Source: Trinickia caryophylli
GTDB lineage: Bacteria; Pseudomonadota; Gammaproteobacteria; Burkholderiales; Burkholderiaceae
Assembly: GCF_034424545.1 (NCBI RefSeq)
Contig: NZ_CP139971.1
Coordinates: 1,736,001 to 1,800,000 of the forward strand
Direction: 5' to 3'
Length of the DNA: 64,000 nt
The position numbers and the translations under genes are program-made. The notes beneath the pieces are model-generated. The model saw only the letters and a program-made list of their open reading frames with translations, ran no database searches and was not told where the DNA came from. This document shows positions 46,088 through 57,957 of this stretch, piece by piece (within the stretch, counting starts at the first letter, position 1; every line of letters begins with the position of its first letter).

Positions 46088-46786
46088 ATGGCTAAGGCGT
46101 ACGAGAAGCCCGATGTCAGCGTCGACGTGGTCTTGCTGACGCTCGCGACGGGCAGGCTGCATGCGGCCCTTCATCAGCGCGACAAGGCGCCGTTCAAAGG
46201 TGCGCTTGCCTTGCCGGGCGGCTATATCCATACCGACGAAGACAGCTCCCTGGACGATGCGGTGCAACGCATGCTGAGCGAGAAGACGGGGCTGGCTCCA
46301 CGCTACATCGAGCAGTTGCGGACGTTTGGCGGCCCGAAGCGCGACCCTCGCGGATGGTCGATCGCGATCAGTTATGTGGCGCTGGTGCCCGCGGAGGAGT
46401 TGAGTGCGGCAGGTGCGGGGATATTCAGGTTCTACCCGGTGGACGATCTCCCCAACCTTGCTTTCGATCATGGCGACCAGGTGCGCGCCGCGGCGGACAG
46501 AGTGCGAAACAAGTCGAGCTATTCGACGTTGCCGTGCTGGCTGTTGCCGGCGAAGTTTACGTTGACGCAGCTGCAGCACACCTATGAGGCCGTGTTCGGG
46601 GAAGCCGTATCGCGTGCCACGTTCCGGTCGCGCCTCGGAATCCGGGTTGGCGACGTGCAGCCGGGCGAGGCCGTTGACGATGCGGGCGTTCTGATCGCGA
46701 CTGACGAGTGGCAGATGGGTAAGCAGCGGCCCGCCCGCCTCTTTCGCGTCGATCAGTTGGGTCTGTTTCGGCGCGCGAGCTGGTAG
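46088..46786 (+). CDS. nrtR: Nudix-related transcriptional regulator NrtR
   Basis: 232-residue repressor of NAD metabolism. N-terminal Nudix-like domain (about 10-140: VVLLTLATGRLHAALHQRDK, LALPGGYIHTDEDSSLDDAV). The Nudix box is present only in degenerate form (the REx2EE core is lost), consistent with ADP-ribose sensing rather than hydrolysis. C-terminal winged helix (about 160-225: LPAKFTLTQLQHTYEAVFGE, VSRATFRSRLG). GGAGGAAGGG precedes the ATG at 46088. Divergent from prs-nadV, its probable target. Confidence 0.92.
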   Translation: MAKAYEKPDVSVDVVLLTLATGRLHAALHQRDKAPFKGALALPGGYIHTDEDSSLDDAVQRMLSEKTGLAPRYIEQLRTFGGPKRDPRGWSIAISYVALVPAEELSAAGAGIFRFYPVDDLPNLAFDHGDQVRAAADRVRNKSSYSTLPCWLLPAKFTLTQLQHTYEAVFGEAVSRATFRSRLGIRVGDVQPGEAVDDAGVLIATDEWQMGKQRPARLFRVDQLGLFRRASW

Positions 46787-47292
46787 CGGGCTCGATAAGC
46801 GGTTTTCAAGGTGGTCGAGTGGCCGTTCCGGGAGAGGAAGTGCACATGATGAGCGAGTTCGCCAGGCATCGGTTCACCGGTCAAGGTGGAGGCTATGCGG
46901 ATACGGCGGGTACGGCGGGTACTGATACGGAGCCGGGTGCGAGGCGGCGGCCGGCGGATATGGCCAAGAGGGCTTGTCTGCGCAAATATGGATGCGCAAG
47001 CCTGGGGCCGGGGACGGCGGTGAGCAGACGTTCACGGTGGATGGTGTGCGCACGGCAATCGCGGCGGAAGCGTCGCGCGGCACGCTCGACGATGTCGGGG
47101 GGAATTGAGCCGGTCGGTGCCGCGCAGCCCGTTTTGGCGCTGGCGGCCATGGCCGCTATCCGGGTACCGACACTACCACCCAACCCACTGTTTTTTATCG
47201 CTTTTTTCGCTCGCGGGGAGTGCCGCCCCCCGTTCGTCGTGGCATAATCGACCGAACCGGGATTGTCCGTGGTCACTATTACCCCGCATACC
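46787..47292. other. Non-coding stretch between nrtR and leuC
   Basis: About 500 bases. Two copies of the nine-base unit GGCGGGTAC lie at about 46902-46920 and an imperfect hairpin (GCTTG...CAAGC enclosing GCGC/GCGC) at about 46974-47008. Open frames occur on both strands but none has a plausible start or product. It probably contains the leuC promoter, which I could not place. Confidence 0.5.
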
Positions 47293-48702
<1,410 letters not shown>

Positions 48703-48715
48703 GCGGAGCGACGTC

Positions 48716-48862
48716 ATGAGCGCATTGAAGTTTTGGTGCCGCGCCGCCGCCTGGGCGGCACTGGCCGGCGCGATCGCCGGCCTTGCAGCATGCAACACCG
48801 TCGCCGGCTTCGGCCAGGACATGAGCGACGCGGGTCACGCCATCAAGAAAGCTGCGGAGTAA
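48716..48862 (+). CDS. Entericidin-like small lipoprotein
   Basis: 48 residues: a signal segment ending in a lipobox (AGLAAC, cysteine at about residue 26) followed by a short mature part NTVAGFGQDMSDAGHAIKKA. The NT-V-x-G-x-G-x-D pattern with terminal lysines is that of the entericidin A/B family, small outer-membrane lipoproteins linked in E. coli to an antidote/toxin pair. It sits 14 bases after leuC and 7 bases before leuD, in the same direction. It lacks a visible partner. Confidence 0.85.
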   Translation: MSALKFWCRAAAWAALAGAIAGLAACNTVAGFGQDMSDAGHAIKKAAE

Positions 48863-48868
48863 CGGAAC

Positions 48869-49519
48869 ATGGACAAATTCGTCGTACACACGGGGCTCGT
48901 TGCGCCTCTGGACCGCGAGAACGTCGATACCGACGCGATCATCCCCAAGCAATTCCTGAAGTCGATCAAGCGCACGGGCTTCGGGCCCAACCTCTTCGAC
49001 GAGTGGCGCTACCTGGACCATGGCGAACCCGGCCAGGACAATTCGCGCCGCCCGCTGAACCCGGATTTCGTGCTGAATCAGCCGCGCTATCAGGGTGCCT
49101 CGGTCCTTCTCTCGCGCAAGAACTTCGGCTGCGGCAGCTCCCGTGAGCATGCCCCCTGGGCGCTGCAGCAGTATGGTTTTCGCGCGATCATCGCGCCGAG
49201 CTTCGCCGACATCTTCTTCAACAACTGCTTCAAGAACGGCTTGCTGCCGATCGTGCTGACCGAGCAGCAGGTCGATCACCTCTTCAACGAAACCTATGCG
49301 TTCGCGGGTTTTCAGTTGACGATCGATCTTGCCGCGCAACTCGTGCGCACGCCCGACGGCCGCGAGTACCCGTTCGAGGTCGACACCTTCCGCAAGTACT
49401 GCCTGCTGAACGGCCTCGACGACATCGGTCTCACGCTGCGCCACGCAGACAAGATTCGCGCGTTCGAAGCCGAGCGCATGGCGAAGCAGCCGTGGCTCGG
49501 CCATCGGCTCGTGCGCTGA
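48869..49519 (+). CDS. leuD: 3-isopropylmalate dehydratase small subunit
   Basis: Swivelling-domain partner of LeuC, 216 residues. Seen: [20 protein letters not shown], the substrate loop [20 protein letters not shown] and [20 protein letters not shown]. Normal length and complete. Confidence 0.97.
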   Translation: MDKFVVHTGLVAPLDRENVDTDAIIPKQFLKSIKRTGFGPNLFDEWRYLDHGEPGQDNSRRPLNPDFVLNQPRYQGASVLLSRKNFGCGSSREHAPWALQQYGFRAIIAPSFADIFFNNCFKNGLLPIVLTEQQVDHLFNETYAFAGFQLTIDLAAQLVRTPDGREYPFEVDTFRKYCLLNGLDDIGLTLRHADKIRAFEAERMAKQPWLGHRLVR

Positions 49520-49633
49520 TTTCGGCATGCCCGGCGCCCGCTGCGATGCGGGCCCGGGCGCACGCATCGTGGTCAAATCACGCGCATCCGCGCGAACTCG
49601 AACTCACGCAACAACGAAGACAGGACATTCCGC

Positions 49634-50701
49634 ATGAAGATTGCAGTGCTGCCCGGCGACGGCATCGGCCCCGAAATCGTCAATGAAGCGGTCAAAGTGC
49701 TCGACGCACTCGACGAGAAATTCGAACTCGAGCAGGCGCCCGTGGGCGGTGCCGGCTACGAAGCGAAGGGCCACCCGCTGCCCGATTCGACACTCGCGCT
49801 CGCGAAGGAAGCCGACGCCATCCTCTTCGGCGCCGTTGGCGACTGGAAGTACGATTCGCTCGAGCGCGCTTTGCGCCCCGAGCAGGCCATTCTCGGCTTG
49901 CGCAAGCACCTCGAATTATTTGCGAATTTCCGTCCGGCGATCTGTTATCCGCAACTGACGGGCGCTTCTTCGCTCAAGCCGGAGATCGTCTCGGGGCTCG
50001 ATATCCTGATCGTGCGCGAGCTCAACGGCGACATCTATTTCGGCGCGCCACGCGGCATTCGTACGTCGCCGGACGGCGCATTCGCCGGAGAGCGCGAGGG
50101 TTTCGACACGATGCGCTACTCGGAGCCCGAAGTGCGCCGGATCGCTCATGTCGCGTTTCAGGCCGCGCAAAAGCGAGGCAAGCGGCTCACGTCGGTCGAC
50201 AAGGCCAACGTGCTCGAAACGTCGCAGCTCTGGAAAGAGGTGATGATCGACGTATCGAAAGCGTATCCGGATGTCGAGTTGTCGCACATGTACGTCGACA
50301 ACGCGGCGATGCAGCTCGTGAAGGCGCCGAAGTCGTTCGACGTTATCGTGACCGGCAACATGTTCGGCGACATTTTGTCCGACGAAGCGGCGATGCTGAC
50401 GGGGTCGATCGGCATGCTGCCGTCGGCCTCGCTCGACAAGAACAACAAGGGCCTGTACGAGCCGTCGCACGGCTCCGCCCCCGATATCGCGGGCAAGGGC
50501 GTGGCGAACCCGCTTGCCACGATCCTTTCGGCCGCGATGATGCTGCGCTATTCGCTCGGCAAGCCGGAGCAGGCCGAGCGCATCGAGCGTGCGGTGCAAA
50601 AGGTGCTCGAAGGCGGCTACCGGACCGCCGATATCGCCACGCCCGGCTGCCGCCAGGTCGGCACCGTGGAAATGGGCGACGCGGTTCGCGCCGCATTGTA
50701 A
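49634..50701 (+). CDS. leuB: 3-isopropylmalate dehydrogenase
   Basis: NAD-dependent oxidative decarboxylation of 3-isopropylmalate. 355 residues. Seen: [38 protein letters not shown], the catalytic Tyr in [18 protein letters not shown], metal and base residues in [14 protein letters not shown] and [11 protein letters not shown], and [20 protein letters not shown]. Follows leuD by 114 bases and completes leuCDB. Confidence 0.97.
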   Translation: MKIAVLPGDGIGPEIVNEAVKVLDALDEKFELEQAPVGGAGYEAKGHPLPDSTLALAKEADAILFGAVGDWKYDSLERALRPEQAILGLRKHLELFANFRPAICYPQLTGASSLKPEIVSGLDILIVRELNGDIYFGAPRGIRTSPDGAFAGEREGFDTMRYSEPEVRRIAHVAFQAAQKRGKRLTSVDKANVLETSQLWKEVMIDVSKAYPDVELSHMYVDNAAMQLVKAPKSFDVIVTGNMFGDILSDEAAMLTGSIGMLPSASLDKNNKGLYEPSHGSAPDIAGKGVANPLATILSAAMMLRYSLGKPEQAERIERAVQKVLEGGYRTADIATPGCRQVGTVEMGDAVRAAL

Positions 50702-51096
50702 GGAATGCGAAAGATTTTGCGTGGGGCCGGTTGTTCGGGTCGAATGCGCCGGTCCAGCGCGAATCGTGCATACAGTGTCGCTTTTAGGGCATCGCGGGGG
50801 CGCTCGTACGCCGCCGCGAGTGCGTTTTCGTGTAAACTGTGGCGATGCTCCGAGTCCCGTCCATCTCTTCGCTCGCAACGCGGCGTGATCTCGCGAACGG
50901 CTTCGCCGTGCGCGCGGAAGGATTCGTCATTGCCACGATCGACGGCGCTGTGAGCGCTGCCGGCATCATTTCGATCAAATCGATTACCCCCAAAACGATC
51001 ACGACGAAAAGCTGATCGTCCGCCGTGCCCGCTCGACTTCCCCGCGCGGTCACGCCGGGCAAAGTTGCGGGGAAGCGTCCACTCGAAGGGTAAATC
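50702..51096. other. Intergenic region between leuB and asd
   Basis: About 395 bases. A 56-codon frame from 50845 to 51015 (starting MLRVPSISSL) follows a TAAACT-type -10, but has no ribosome site and no recognisable product, so I do not call it a gene. The region probably carries the asd promoter. Confidence 0.4.
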
Positions 51097-52218
51097 ATGA
51101 ACGTAGGTCTCGTAGGTTGGCGCGGCATGGTCGGCAGCGTCCTGATGCAACGCATGCAGGAAGAGCGCGATTTCGACCTGATCGAACCCATCTTCTTCAG
51201 CACGAGCAACGCGGGCGGCAGTGCGCCGGCGTTCGCCAAGAACGAGACCCGGCTCAAGGACGCGACGAACATCGACGAGCTCAAGAAGTGCGATGTCGTC
51301 ATCACCTGCCAGGGCGGCGATTACACCACCGAAGTCTTTCCGAAGCTGCGCGCGGCGGGATGGAACGGCTACTGGATCGACGCTGCGTCCTCGCTGCGGA
51401 TGAAGGACGATGCGGTCATCATCCTCGATCCGGTCAACCTGGACGTGATCAAGAACGCGCTCGTCAAGGGCACGAAGAATTTCATCGGCGGCAACTGCAC
51501 GGTCAGCCTGATGCTGATGGCGCTGGGCGGCCTGTTCCGCGAGAACCTCGTCGAATGGATGACGGCCATGACGTATCAGGCTGCATCGGGCGCGGGCGCG
51601 CAGAACATGCGCGAGCTCCTCGCGCAGATGGGCACGCTGCACGGCGCGGTCAAGAACGAACTGGCCGACCCGTCGTCGGCCATTCTCGACATCGACCGCC
51701 GCGTGCTCGCCGCGATGACGAGCGACGCCATGCCGACCGATCATTTCGGCGTGCCGCTCGCCGGCTCGCTGATCCCCTGGATCGACAAGGATCTCGGCAA
51801 CGGCATGTCGCGCGAGGAGTGGAAGGGCGGCGCCGAAACCAACAAGATCCTCGGCAAGCCGGCGATGGGGCAGGCAGGTTCGATTCCCGTCGATGGCTTG
51901 TGCGTGCGTATCGGCGCGATGCGCTGCCACTCGCAGGCGCTCACGATCAAGCTCACGAAGGACGTGCCGCTCGACGAGATCGACGGCATCCTTGCTTCGG
52001 CCAACGATTGGGTCAAGGTCGTGCCGAACGAGCGCGAGGCCTCGATGCGCGATCTCTCTCCGGCGGTCGTGACAGGTACGCTGGCCGTGCCGGTCGGCCG
52101 GTTGCGCAAGCTTGCGATGGGCGGGGAGTATCTGTCGGCCTTCACCGTGGGCGACCAACTGCTCTGGGGCGCGGCAGAGCCGCTGCGCCGCATGCTGCGT
52201 ATCCTGCTCGAGAAGTGA
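51097..52218 (+). CDS. asd: Aspartate-semialdehyde dehydrogenase
   Basis: NADPH-dependent reduction of aspartyl phosphate, the branch step to lysine/diaminopimelate, threonine and methionine. 373 residues. Seen: [20 protein letters not shown] (nucleotide loop), [20 protein letters not shown], the active-site cysteine in [17 protein letters not shown], and the catalytic histidine region [16 protein letters not shown]. Position between leuB and fimV is typical of Burkholderiaceae. A terminator follows. Confidence 0.97.
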   Translation: MNVGLVGWRGMVGSVLMQRMQEERDFDLIEPIFFSTSNAGGSAPAFAKNETRLKDATNIDELKKCDVVITCQGGDYTTEVFPKLRAAGWNGYWIDAASSLRMKDDAVIILDPVNLDVIKNALVKGTKNFIGGNCTVSLMLMALGGLFRENLVEWMTAMTYQAASGAGAQNMRELLAQMGTLHGAVKNELADPSSAILDIDRRVLAAMTSDAMPTDHFGVPLAGSLIPWIDKDLGNGMSREEWKGGAETNKILGKPAMGQAGSIPVDGLCVRIGAMRCHSQALTIKLTKDVPLDEIDGILASANDWVKVVPNEREASMRDLSPAVVTGTLAVPVGRLRKLAMGGEYLSAFTVGDQLLWGAAEPLRRMLRILLEK

Positions 52219-52313
52219 TTCGAAGGCCACGCCGGGGCGGCGCGGCCCGCCGCACTGTGGCTTTGCCTGGTTTCCTCACGTAAACTACGCGTTTACGACG
52301 CATGAAACCACGG

Positions 52314-52348
52314 AGGCGTCGCGATGTTGCGCGGCGCCTTTTTCTTTT
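52314..52348 (+). terminator. Rho-independent terminator after asd
   Basis: Ten-base stem AGGCGTCGCG/CGCGGCGCCT with one T-G wobble and a six-base loop, followed by TTTTTCTTTT. Just before it, 52279-52297 holds a perfect inverted repeat CGTAAAC-TACGC-GTTTACG. The remaining bases to the fimV start show nothing further. Confidence 0.8.
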
Positions 52349-52555
52349 GTCGATCGCAGTTCGTGCTTTGGGTTGTCGGCCGGATGTCGGTCCGAGCGAA
52401 GGCTTTCTTCTTGCTCCGGTCCTGTGCAATGCACGAGTGCTCCGGCACCGGCCCCTTGATAGCGCTTACGCCGATCCCATGCAAAGCTGTTGTTCCAGAC
52501 CTTGTCTTTTCCCAAACGTCACCCAGGGCCGCGCTCCGATGCGCGGGAAAACCTC

Positions 52556-55141
52556 ATGACCGTTCGTTCCACGCTTCGCGCGCAGGGGCAGCGCCCACGC
52601 GCGCTGCCCCTGCGTGCACGCGTTGCAACGCTCGCTGCCGCGGCAGCGCTCGTAGGCGCGCTCGCGGGCTCGCCGCTTCACGCCCAGCCCGCGGGTGCTT
52701 CGGCGCCGGCCCAGGCAGCGGCCAGCTCGCCGGCGGCAACGCAGTACACCGTAAAGCCCGGGCAGTCTCTGAACGACGTCGCGATCGCCATTACGCAATC
52801 GCACGAAAAAGCCGTGCTCGCGCGTGCGGCCAGGGCGATTTTCGATGCCAATCCGTCCGCCTTCATGCGCGGCGATCCGAGCCTCATGAAAGTGGGCGCG
52901 GTGCTGAAAGTGCCGCCGCTCGATGCCACGGGCAGCGTGGCGCAGGCGCCTGCTTCCGTGCCTGCTTCCGCATCCGCGCCGGCGGCTGCCAGCGCCGCGG
53001 CGCATGCCGTTGCGTCGGCCGTCGCGCCTGCGTCCGCATCCGCCGCGCCCGCGAGCGCCCCGCAACATGCATCGGCGCCTGCGCCGGCTCTCGCGCCCGC
53101 GAGCGCCGTGCAACATGCATCGGCACCGGCCACGCCAGCAGCGCCGGCAAGCGCGGCACCCGGCGCTGCCCCGCGTGCGGCTGTCAATGCGCCTGCTCCC
53201 GCGTCCGCGGCAAGTGCCCCGGCGCCCGCGAGCGGCAGCAGCGGGCACGCCTGGACCGGGTCGATCCAGCCGGCTGCCAGCGCGCCTGCGGAAACCCCGC
53301 CATCGGCTAGTGGCGCCTCCGCCTCGGTTGGCGAATCACCTGCCGTCGCTGCACAGGCGGCTCCGGCCGTGGCCGCGCCGGCATCGCCGGCCACGGCGGC
53401 GGCTGCGGCACCCGCATCGGCCGCATCCGCCGCGCGGCCGCACACGTTCTCGAGCCTGCAGCAGCTCTTGGCCTTGAAGAACCGCGTACTGATGGATCTT
53501 CAGCGTCACGGCTTCGGTTCGCCGGGCGGGCGCGAAACTGCGGGCAAGCCGGTCGGTGCAAGCGGAGCCGCATCCGGTGCCGTTGCGCAGGCGCCGGGCT
53601 CGGCGCAAGGCAGTGCAACGGCGCATGGTTTAGCCGCGAGGGCGGCAGGCGCGAACGAACGCTTTATCGGCATCGGCGGGTATGGCGTTACGCTTGCGCG
53701 CGATGCGGTGGCGACCGTCGCGGCCATAGCTGCCGCCGCCGTCGCGGCATTGCTCGTGGTGGTCGCGGGCCTTGCTGTCGGGCGCCGCAAACGTCGCGCC
53801 GCACGCGCGGCTGCGGCCGATGAAGCGCTGCAGGCGAATGCGTCTTCGCCGCCTGTCCGTGACGAGGCGCAGCCGGGGCGTGCCAGCGCGCCGCCGCCCG
53901 TCACCGACGATCCCGTGGAAGCGGAGTTCCTCGCGACCCTTGCGCGGACGCCGACGAGCAAGCGCGCCCTCATGGGCCTCGCCGCCCACTATGCCGAGCG
54001 GCGCAACGCGAGGGGCTTCGACGAGATCGCGCAGCGCATCTGGCGCTTGTCTGGCGGGCGCGGCCCCAACTGGATCCATATCGCCGCGCTCGGTCGGCAA
54101 CTCGATCCCGACAATGCGCTCTATGCCGTATCGGGCACCGACGCGGCTGATACGTTCGTCGGCCTCGAGCCCGATGACGACGACGTATTGCCGGCTCATT
54201 CAACGGCGGCCCAGCAGCAGGCAGCGGCACAGCCAGCCGAGCCGGTGGTCGAACGACGGCCTGCCGAGGCCGAACCGCCTGTGGCGGCCGCGCCCGAGAC
54301 GCCGGTTGAACCCGCATCGGTCCAGCCGGAGCATGGCGCGCCGGAGCAGCCGGAAGCGTCTGCGGTTGAGTCCGAGCCTCTCATTCAGCCCGAATCCGTC
54401 GAGCCGGGCGAAGCGCAAGCCGCGCATATCGAGGCGAGCGAGGCCGAACCGGAGCCTGCCGCTTCCGCTCGGGAAGAGCCGATAGAGCCGGCGCCGGTGC
54501 CGCCTGCGAGCGCACGAGCGGAAGAAGCGCTGGCGGAAGAGGCGCCGCACGAGCGGCCCACGCAGCCGGCCATGCCGTTTCCGCCGGAGGCTATTGCGGC
54601 GTTGAACGCCCTGGATCTCGGCTTGCCGCCGCGCAGCGAGAGCCCGGCTCCGGGGCAGGCGGCCCCGGAAGCGGCACATCCGGCCGGCGAGCCGGAGGAG
54701 CTCGAGCAGACGGACGACTTCGCCGAGCGTGAGCGTCGCCTCGCGCCGCAGGAGCCGGCAGTGGAGGCCGCGCCGGCCGAACAGGCTGGACCAGCCGAGC
54801 CGGTCGAGCCGGCCGCCCCGGTTCCGCCTGCGCAGCCAGCGGTAGCTGGCCTGGGCGCCGCGCCGTTCGGCGCGCTCGATCTTGCGTTCGACCTCGATTT
54901 GCCGGGCGCGGGCGAGGACGGGGGCGAGCGTCGAGCGAGCCCGGCGCCGGCTCAGCCCATGTTCACGCCCGAGCAGATGGCCAGGATCGCGCGCAACAAG
55001 CTGGAGCTCGCGTCGGAGTACATCGCGCTCGGCGATCTGGGCGGTGCGCGCACGTTGATTCACGAGGTGATCGAGTCGAACGATCCCGCCACGCACGACG
55101 AGGCCAAGGCATTGCTGGCCACGCTCGCGCCGCTTTCCTGA
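52556..55141 (+). CDS. fimV: FimV/HubP-type polar hub protein
   Basis: 861-residue inner-membrane protein of the FimV/HubP family, which organises type IV pilus assembly and polar signalling. Layout: export signal ([18 protein letters not shown]), periplasmic FimV N-terminal LysM-like domain (about 60-125: [38 protein letters not shown]), a very long Ala/Pro/Ser-rich linker (about 130-370), one transmembrane span (about 385-410, followed by RRKRRAARA), an acidic cytoplasmic Pro/Glu/Ala-rich region, and the FimV C-terminal TPR-like domain ([31 protein letters not shown]). The ATG at 52556 was chosen for the signal sequence. Confidence 0.9.
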   Translation: MTVRSTLRAQGQRPRALPLRARVATLAAAAALVGALAGSPLHAQPAGASAPAQAAASSPAATQYTVKPGQSLNDVAIAITQSHEKAVLARAARAIFDANPSAFMRGDPSLMKVGAVLKVPPLDATGSVAQAPASVPASASAPAAASAAAHAVASAVAPASASAAPASAPQHASAPAPALAPASAVQHASAPATPAAPASAAPGAAPRAAVNAPAPASAASAPAPASGSSGHAWTGSIQPAASAPAETPPSASGASASVGESPAVAAQAAPAVAAPASPATAAAAAPASAASAARPHTFSSLQQLLALKNRVLMDLQRHGFGSPGGRETAGKPVGASGAASGAVAQAPGSAQGSATAHGLAARAAGANERFIGIGGYGVTLARDAVATVAAIAAAAVAALLVVVAGLAVGRRKRRAARAAAADEALQANASSPPVRDEAQPGRASAPPPVTDDPVEAEFLATLARTPTSKRALMGLAAHYAERRNARGFDEIAQRIWRLSGGRGPNWIHIAALGRQLDPDNALYAVSGTDAADTFVGLEPDDDDVLPAHSTAAQQQAAAQPAEPVVERRPAEAEPPVAAAPETPVEPASVQPEHGAPEQPEASAVESEPLIQPESVEPGEAQAAHIEASEAEPEPAASAREEPIEPAPVPPASARAEEALAEEAPHERPTQPAMPFPPEAIAALNALDLGLPPRSESPAPGQAAPEAAHPAGEPEELEQTDDFAERERRLAPQEPAVEAAPAEQAGPAEPVEPAAPVPPAQPAVAGLGAAPFGALDLAFDLDLPGAGEDGGERRASPAPAQPMFTPEQMARIARNKLELASEYIALGDLGGARTLIHEVIESNDPATHDEAKALLATLAPLS

Positions 55142-55158
55142 CGGCAGGCCGGGCTCCG

Positions 55159-55956
55159 ATGCGCATTGCTCTCGGCATTCAGTACGATGGGACGGCGTTT
55201 TGCGGCTGGCAGTCGCAGCCGCACGGCAAGACGGTGCAGGACGTTCTCGAGCGCGCGCTCGCCGAGTTCGCGCGCACACGGGTGCAAACGGTTGTGGCCG
55301 GCCGCACTGATACGGGCGTGCATGGTCTCGGCCAGGTGGTGCATTTCGATACGGAACTCGAGCGTACCGAGTTTTCGTGGGTGCGCGGCACGAATGCTTT
55401 CCTGCCGTCCACGGTGGCCGTGCAATGGGCGAAGGCGATGCCCGAGGCGTTCCATGCGCGGTTTTCGGCGTTCGAGCGGACCTATTACTACCTGCTCCAT
55501 GTGCACCCCGTGCGCGCGCCGATGCTGAGCGGGCGGGCCGGCTGGATACACACACCGCTCGACCTCGATGCGATGCGCACCGCAGCCGCATGCCTGATCG
55601 GCGAGCATGATTTTTCAGCGTTCCGTTCATCGGAATGCCAGGCGAAGACGCCGGTGAAGCACCTGTATCAGATCGACATCCGGCCGGCCGGCGACCTGAT
55701 TCATTTCCGCTTCCGCGCGAACGCTTTCCTGCATCATATGGTGCGCAACCTGATGGGCAGCCTCGTTGCGGTGGGGCGTGGCCGCTACCCCGCCGGCTGG
55801 CTGGCGGAGGTGCTGGCCAGCCGGGACCGCAACCGCGCGGCGCCCACATTCATGCCGGAAGGGCTGTATCTCGCCCACGTCGGTTATCCCGAGGCGTTCG
55901 CCGTGCCGCCGGCGCACCTCGGCAGCGTGCCCTGGAGCGGCATTTGGAGCGAGTAA
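55159..55956 (+). CDS. truA: tRNA pseudouridine(38-40) synthase
   Basis: Isomerises uridines in the anticodon arm of tRNA. 265 residues. Seen: [20 protein letters not shown], the catalytic aspartate in [19 protein letters not shown], and [20 protein letters not shown]. Lies between fimV and trpF with short gaps on both sides and probably belongs to the same transcript. Confidence 0.97.
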   Translation: MRIALGIQYDGTAFCGWQSQPHGKTVQDVLERALAEFARTRVQTVVAGRTDTGVHGLGQVVHFDTELERTEFSWVRGTNAFLPSTVAVQWAKAMPEAFHARFSAFERTYYYLLHVHPVRAPMLSGRAGWIHTPLDLDAMRTAAACLIGEHDFSAFRSSECQAKTPVKHLYQIDIRPAGDLIHFRFRANAFLHHMVRNLMGSLVAVGRGRYPAGWLAEVLASRDRNRAAPTFMPEGLYLAHVGYPEAFAVPPAHLGSVPWSGIWSE

Positions 55957-55962
55957 AAGAAC

Positions 55963-56691
55963 ATGGACACCACCGCTGAGTCGCACCCGGAGCCGCTCGA
56001 CGATATGTCGGGCCGCGACGGGACGGGCCACGATATTCCGCGCCGCGCGCGCATCAAGCTGTGCGGGCTGTCGCGCCGGTCCGACGTCACGCTCGCCGTC
56101 GAGCTCGGCGCCGATGCGATCGGCCTCGTCTTCTATCCCCCGAGCCCGCGCGCCGTGAGCGTGGGCGAGGCTGTCGACCTCGTGGAAGGGCTGCCGCCGT
56201 TCGTCTCGGCGGTGGGGCTTTTCGTGAACGCCACGCCGGACTGGCTCGGCGAGGTGACCAGCAACGTGCCGCTCGACATGCTGCAATTCCATGGCGACGA
56301 ATCGCCTGACGACTGCGAGCGCCTCGCCAACGTGGCCGGGTTGCCATGGCTTCGCGCGCTGCGCGTCGCGGCTGATACGCGGCACGCCGATTTGGTAGAA
56401 TCTGCCCGTAACTATTCAGCAGCCGGCGGCCTGCTCTTCGATACGCATGTCGAAGGATATGGCGGCGGCGGGAAGACTTTCGATTGGTCACTTATCCCAG
56501 CAGAGCTCGCGCGTCGGGCCGTTTTGAGTGGTGGGTTGAACGCGCAAAACGTCGGTGACGCGATTCGTCGCGTGCGCCCGTACGCGGTCGATGTCTCGAG
56601 CGGCATCGAAGTGCCGGGCGCCAAGGGCGTGAAGGATCCCGCCCGCATGGCGGCATTCGTTCGCGCGGTGCGCGAGGCGGATGCCCGATGA
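55963..56691 (+). CDS. trpF: Phosphoribosylanthranilate isomerase
   Basis: Third step of tryptophan synthesis from anthranilate. 242 residues; the first 28 or so are an unconserved extension, and the barrel starts at RIKLCGLSRRSDVTLAVELG. Seen: GLVFYPPSPRAVSVGEA, LDMLQFHGDESPDDC, and the phosphate site FDTHVEGYGGGGKTFDWSLI and LSGGLNAQNVGDAI. Active-site Cys (KLCG) and Asp are present. An internal ATG at residue 15 is an alternative start. Confidence 0.96.
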   Translation: MDTTAESHPEPLDDMSGRDGTGHDIPRRARIKLCGLSRRSDVTLAVELGADAIGLVFYPPSPRAVSVGEAVDLVEGLPPFVSAVGLFVNATPDWLGEVTSNVPLDMLQFHGDESPDDCERLANVAGLPWLRALRVAADTRHADLVESARNYSAAGGLLFDTHVEGYGGGGKTFDWSLIPAELARRAVLSGGLNAQNVGDAIRRVRPYAVDVSSGIEVPGAKGVKDPARMAAFVRAVREADAR

Positions 56692-56752
56692 ATCGAAGCG
56701 GCGCACGAAACCGGCCCTGTCCGGCGCGCCGCGCTCTCGAGAGTGACGAATC

Positions 56753-57946
56753 ATGTACAACCTCCCAGATGCTCATGGCCATTTCGGCCCATATGGCGGC
56801 ACGTTCGTGGCCGAAACCCTCGTGCAGGCGATCGACGAACTGCGCGCCGCATACGAGAAGTTTCGTAACGACCCCGAGTTCGTCGACGAATACCAGCGCG
56901 AGCTGAAGTACTTCGTCGGCCGCCCTTCGCCGATCTACCATGCCGAGCGCTGGAGTCAGCTGCTCGGCGGCGCGCAGATCTTTCTCAAACGCGAGGATCT
57001 GAACCACACCGGCGCCCATAAGATCAACAACGTGATCGGGCAGGCTCTGCTCGCCAAGCGCATGGGCAAGCCGCGCGTGATCGCAGAAACGGGGGCGGGC
57101 CAGCATGGCGTGGCCACCGCGACCATCGCCGCGCGCTTCGGTATGGAGTGCGTCGTCTACATGGGCGCGGAAGACGTGCGCCGTCAGGCGGCCAACGTTT
57201 ATCGCATGAAGCTGCTCGGTGCGACCGTGGTGCCCGTCGAATCGGGCTCGCGCACGCTGAAAGACGCGCTCAACGAGGCGATGCGCGACTGGGTGACGAA
57301 CGTCGAAAGCACCTTCTACATCATCGGCACGGTGGCGGGCCCGCATCCATACCCGATGATGGTGCGCGACTTCCAGCGCGTGATCGGCGACGAATGCCGC
57401 GTGCAGATGCCCGAACTCACGGGGCGCCAGCCCGATGCGGTCATCGCCTGCGTCGGCGGCGGCTCGAATGCCATGGGCATCTTCTATCCGTATATCGACG
57501 ATGCGTCGGTCAAGCTGATCGGCGTGGAAGCGGCGGGCGACGGGCTCGAGACGGGCCGTCACGCGGCCTCGCTGATCGGTGGCAGTCCCGGCGTGCTGCA
57601 CGGCAACCGCACCTATCTGCTGCAGGACGAGAACGGGCAGATCATCGAGACGCACTCGATTTCGGCGGGCCTCGATTACCCGGGCGTCGGGCCCGAGCAC
57701 GCCTGGCTCAAGGACAGCGGCCGGGCGCAGTACGTTGGCATCACCGACGAAGAAGCGCTCAAGGCGTTCCATGACTGTTGCCGCATCGAAGGCATCATTC
57801 CGGCGCTCGAGTCGAGCCACGCGCTGGCGTACGCGACGAAGCTCGCGCCCACGCTCGGACGCGATCGGCACCTGCTCGTGAACCTCTCGGGCCGCGGCGA
57901 CAAGGATATGCATACCGTCGCCGACCGCTCCGGAATCCGTTTCTGA
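56753..57946 (+). CDS. trpB: Tryptophan synthase beta subunit
   Basis: PLP enzyme joining indole and serine. 397 residues. Seen: [20 protein letters not shown], the Schiff-base lysine in [56 protein letters not shown] (phosphate loop) and [16 protein letters not shown]. Complete. The methyltransferase gene follows after 11 bases, with trpA beyond it. Confidence 0.98.
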   Translation: MYNLPDAHGHFGPYGGTFVAETLVQAIDELRAAYEKFRNDPEFVDEYQRELKYFVGRPSPIYHAERWSQLLGGAQIFLKREDLNHTGAHKINNVIGQALLAKRMGKPRVIAETGAGQHGVATATIAARFGMECVVYMGAEDVRRQAANVYRMKLLGATVVPVESGSRTLKDALNEAMRDWVTNVESTFYIIGTVAGPHPYPMMVRDFQRVIGDECRVQMPELTGRQPDAVIACVGGGSNAMGIFYPYIDDASVKLIGVEAAGDGLETGRHAASLIGGSPGVLHGNRTYLLQDENGQIIETHSISAGLDYPGVGPEHAWLKDSGRAQYVGITDEEALKAFHDCCRIEGIIPALESSHALAYATKLAPTLGRDRHLLVNLSGRGDKDMHTVADRSGIRF

Positions 57947-57957
57947 GCCGGGCCCCG

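Noticed and set aside
46819..47247. A 142-codon frame between nrtR and leuC
   Set aside because: No plausible ribosome site, repetitive low-complexity translation and no family resemblance. The opposite strand is equally open.
50845..51015. A 56-codon frame between leuB and asd
   Set aside because: It has a -10-like sequence upstream but no ribosome site or recognisable product, and a frame of this length is expected by chance in such GC-rich DNA.
52920..53450. Repetitive GC-rich DNA in fimV as a mobile or tandem repeat element
   Set aside because: The repetition reflects Ala/Pro/Ser codons of a disordered linker typical of FimV/HubP proteins, without regular unit length.
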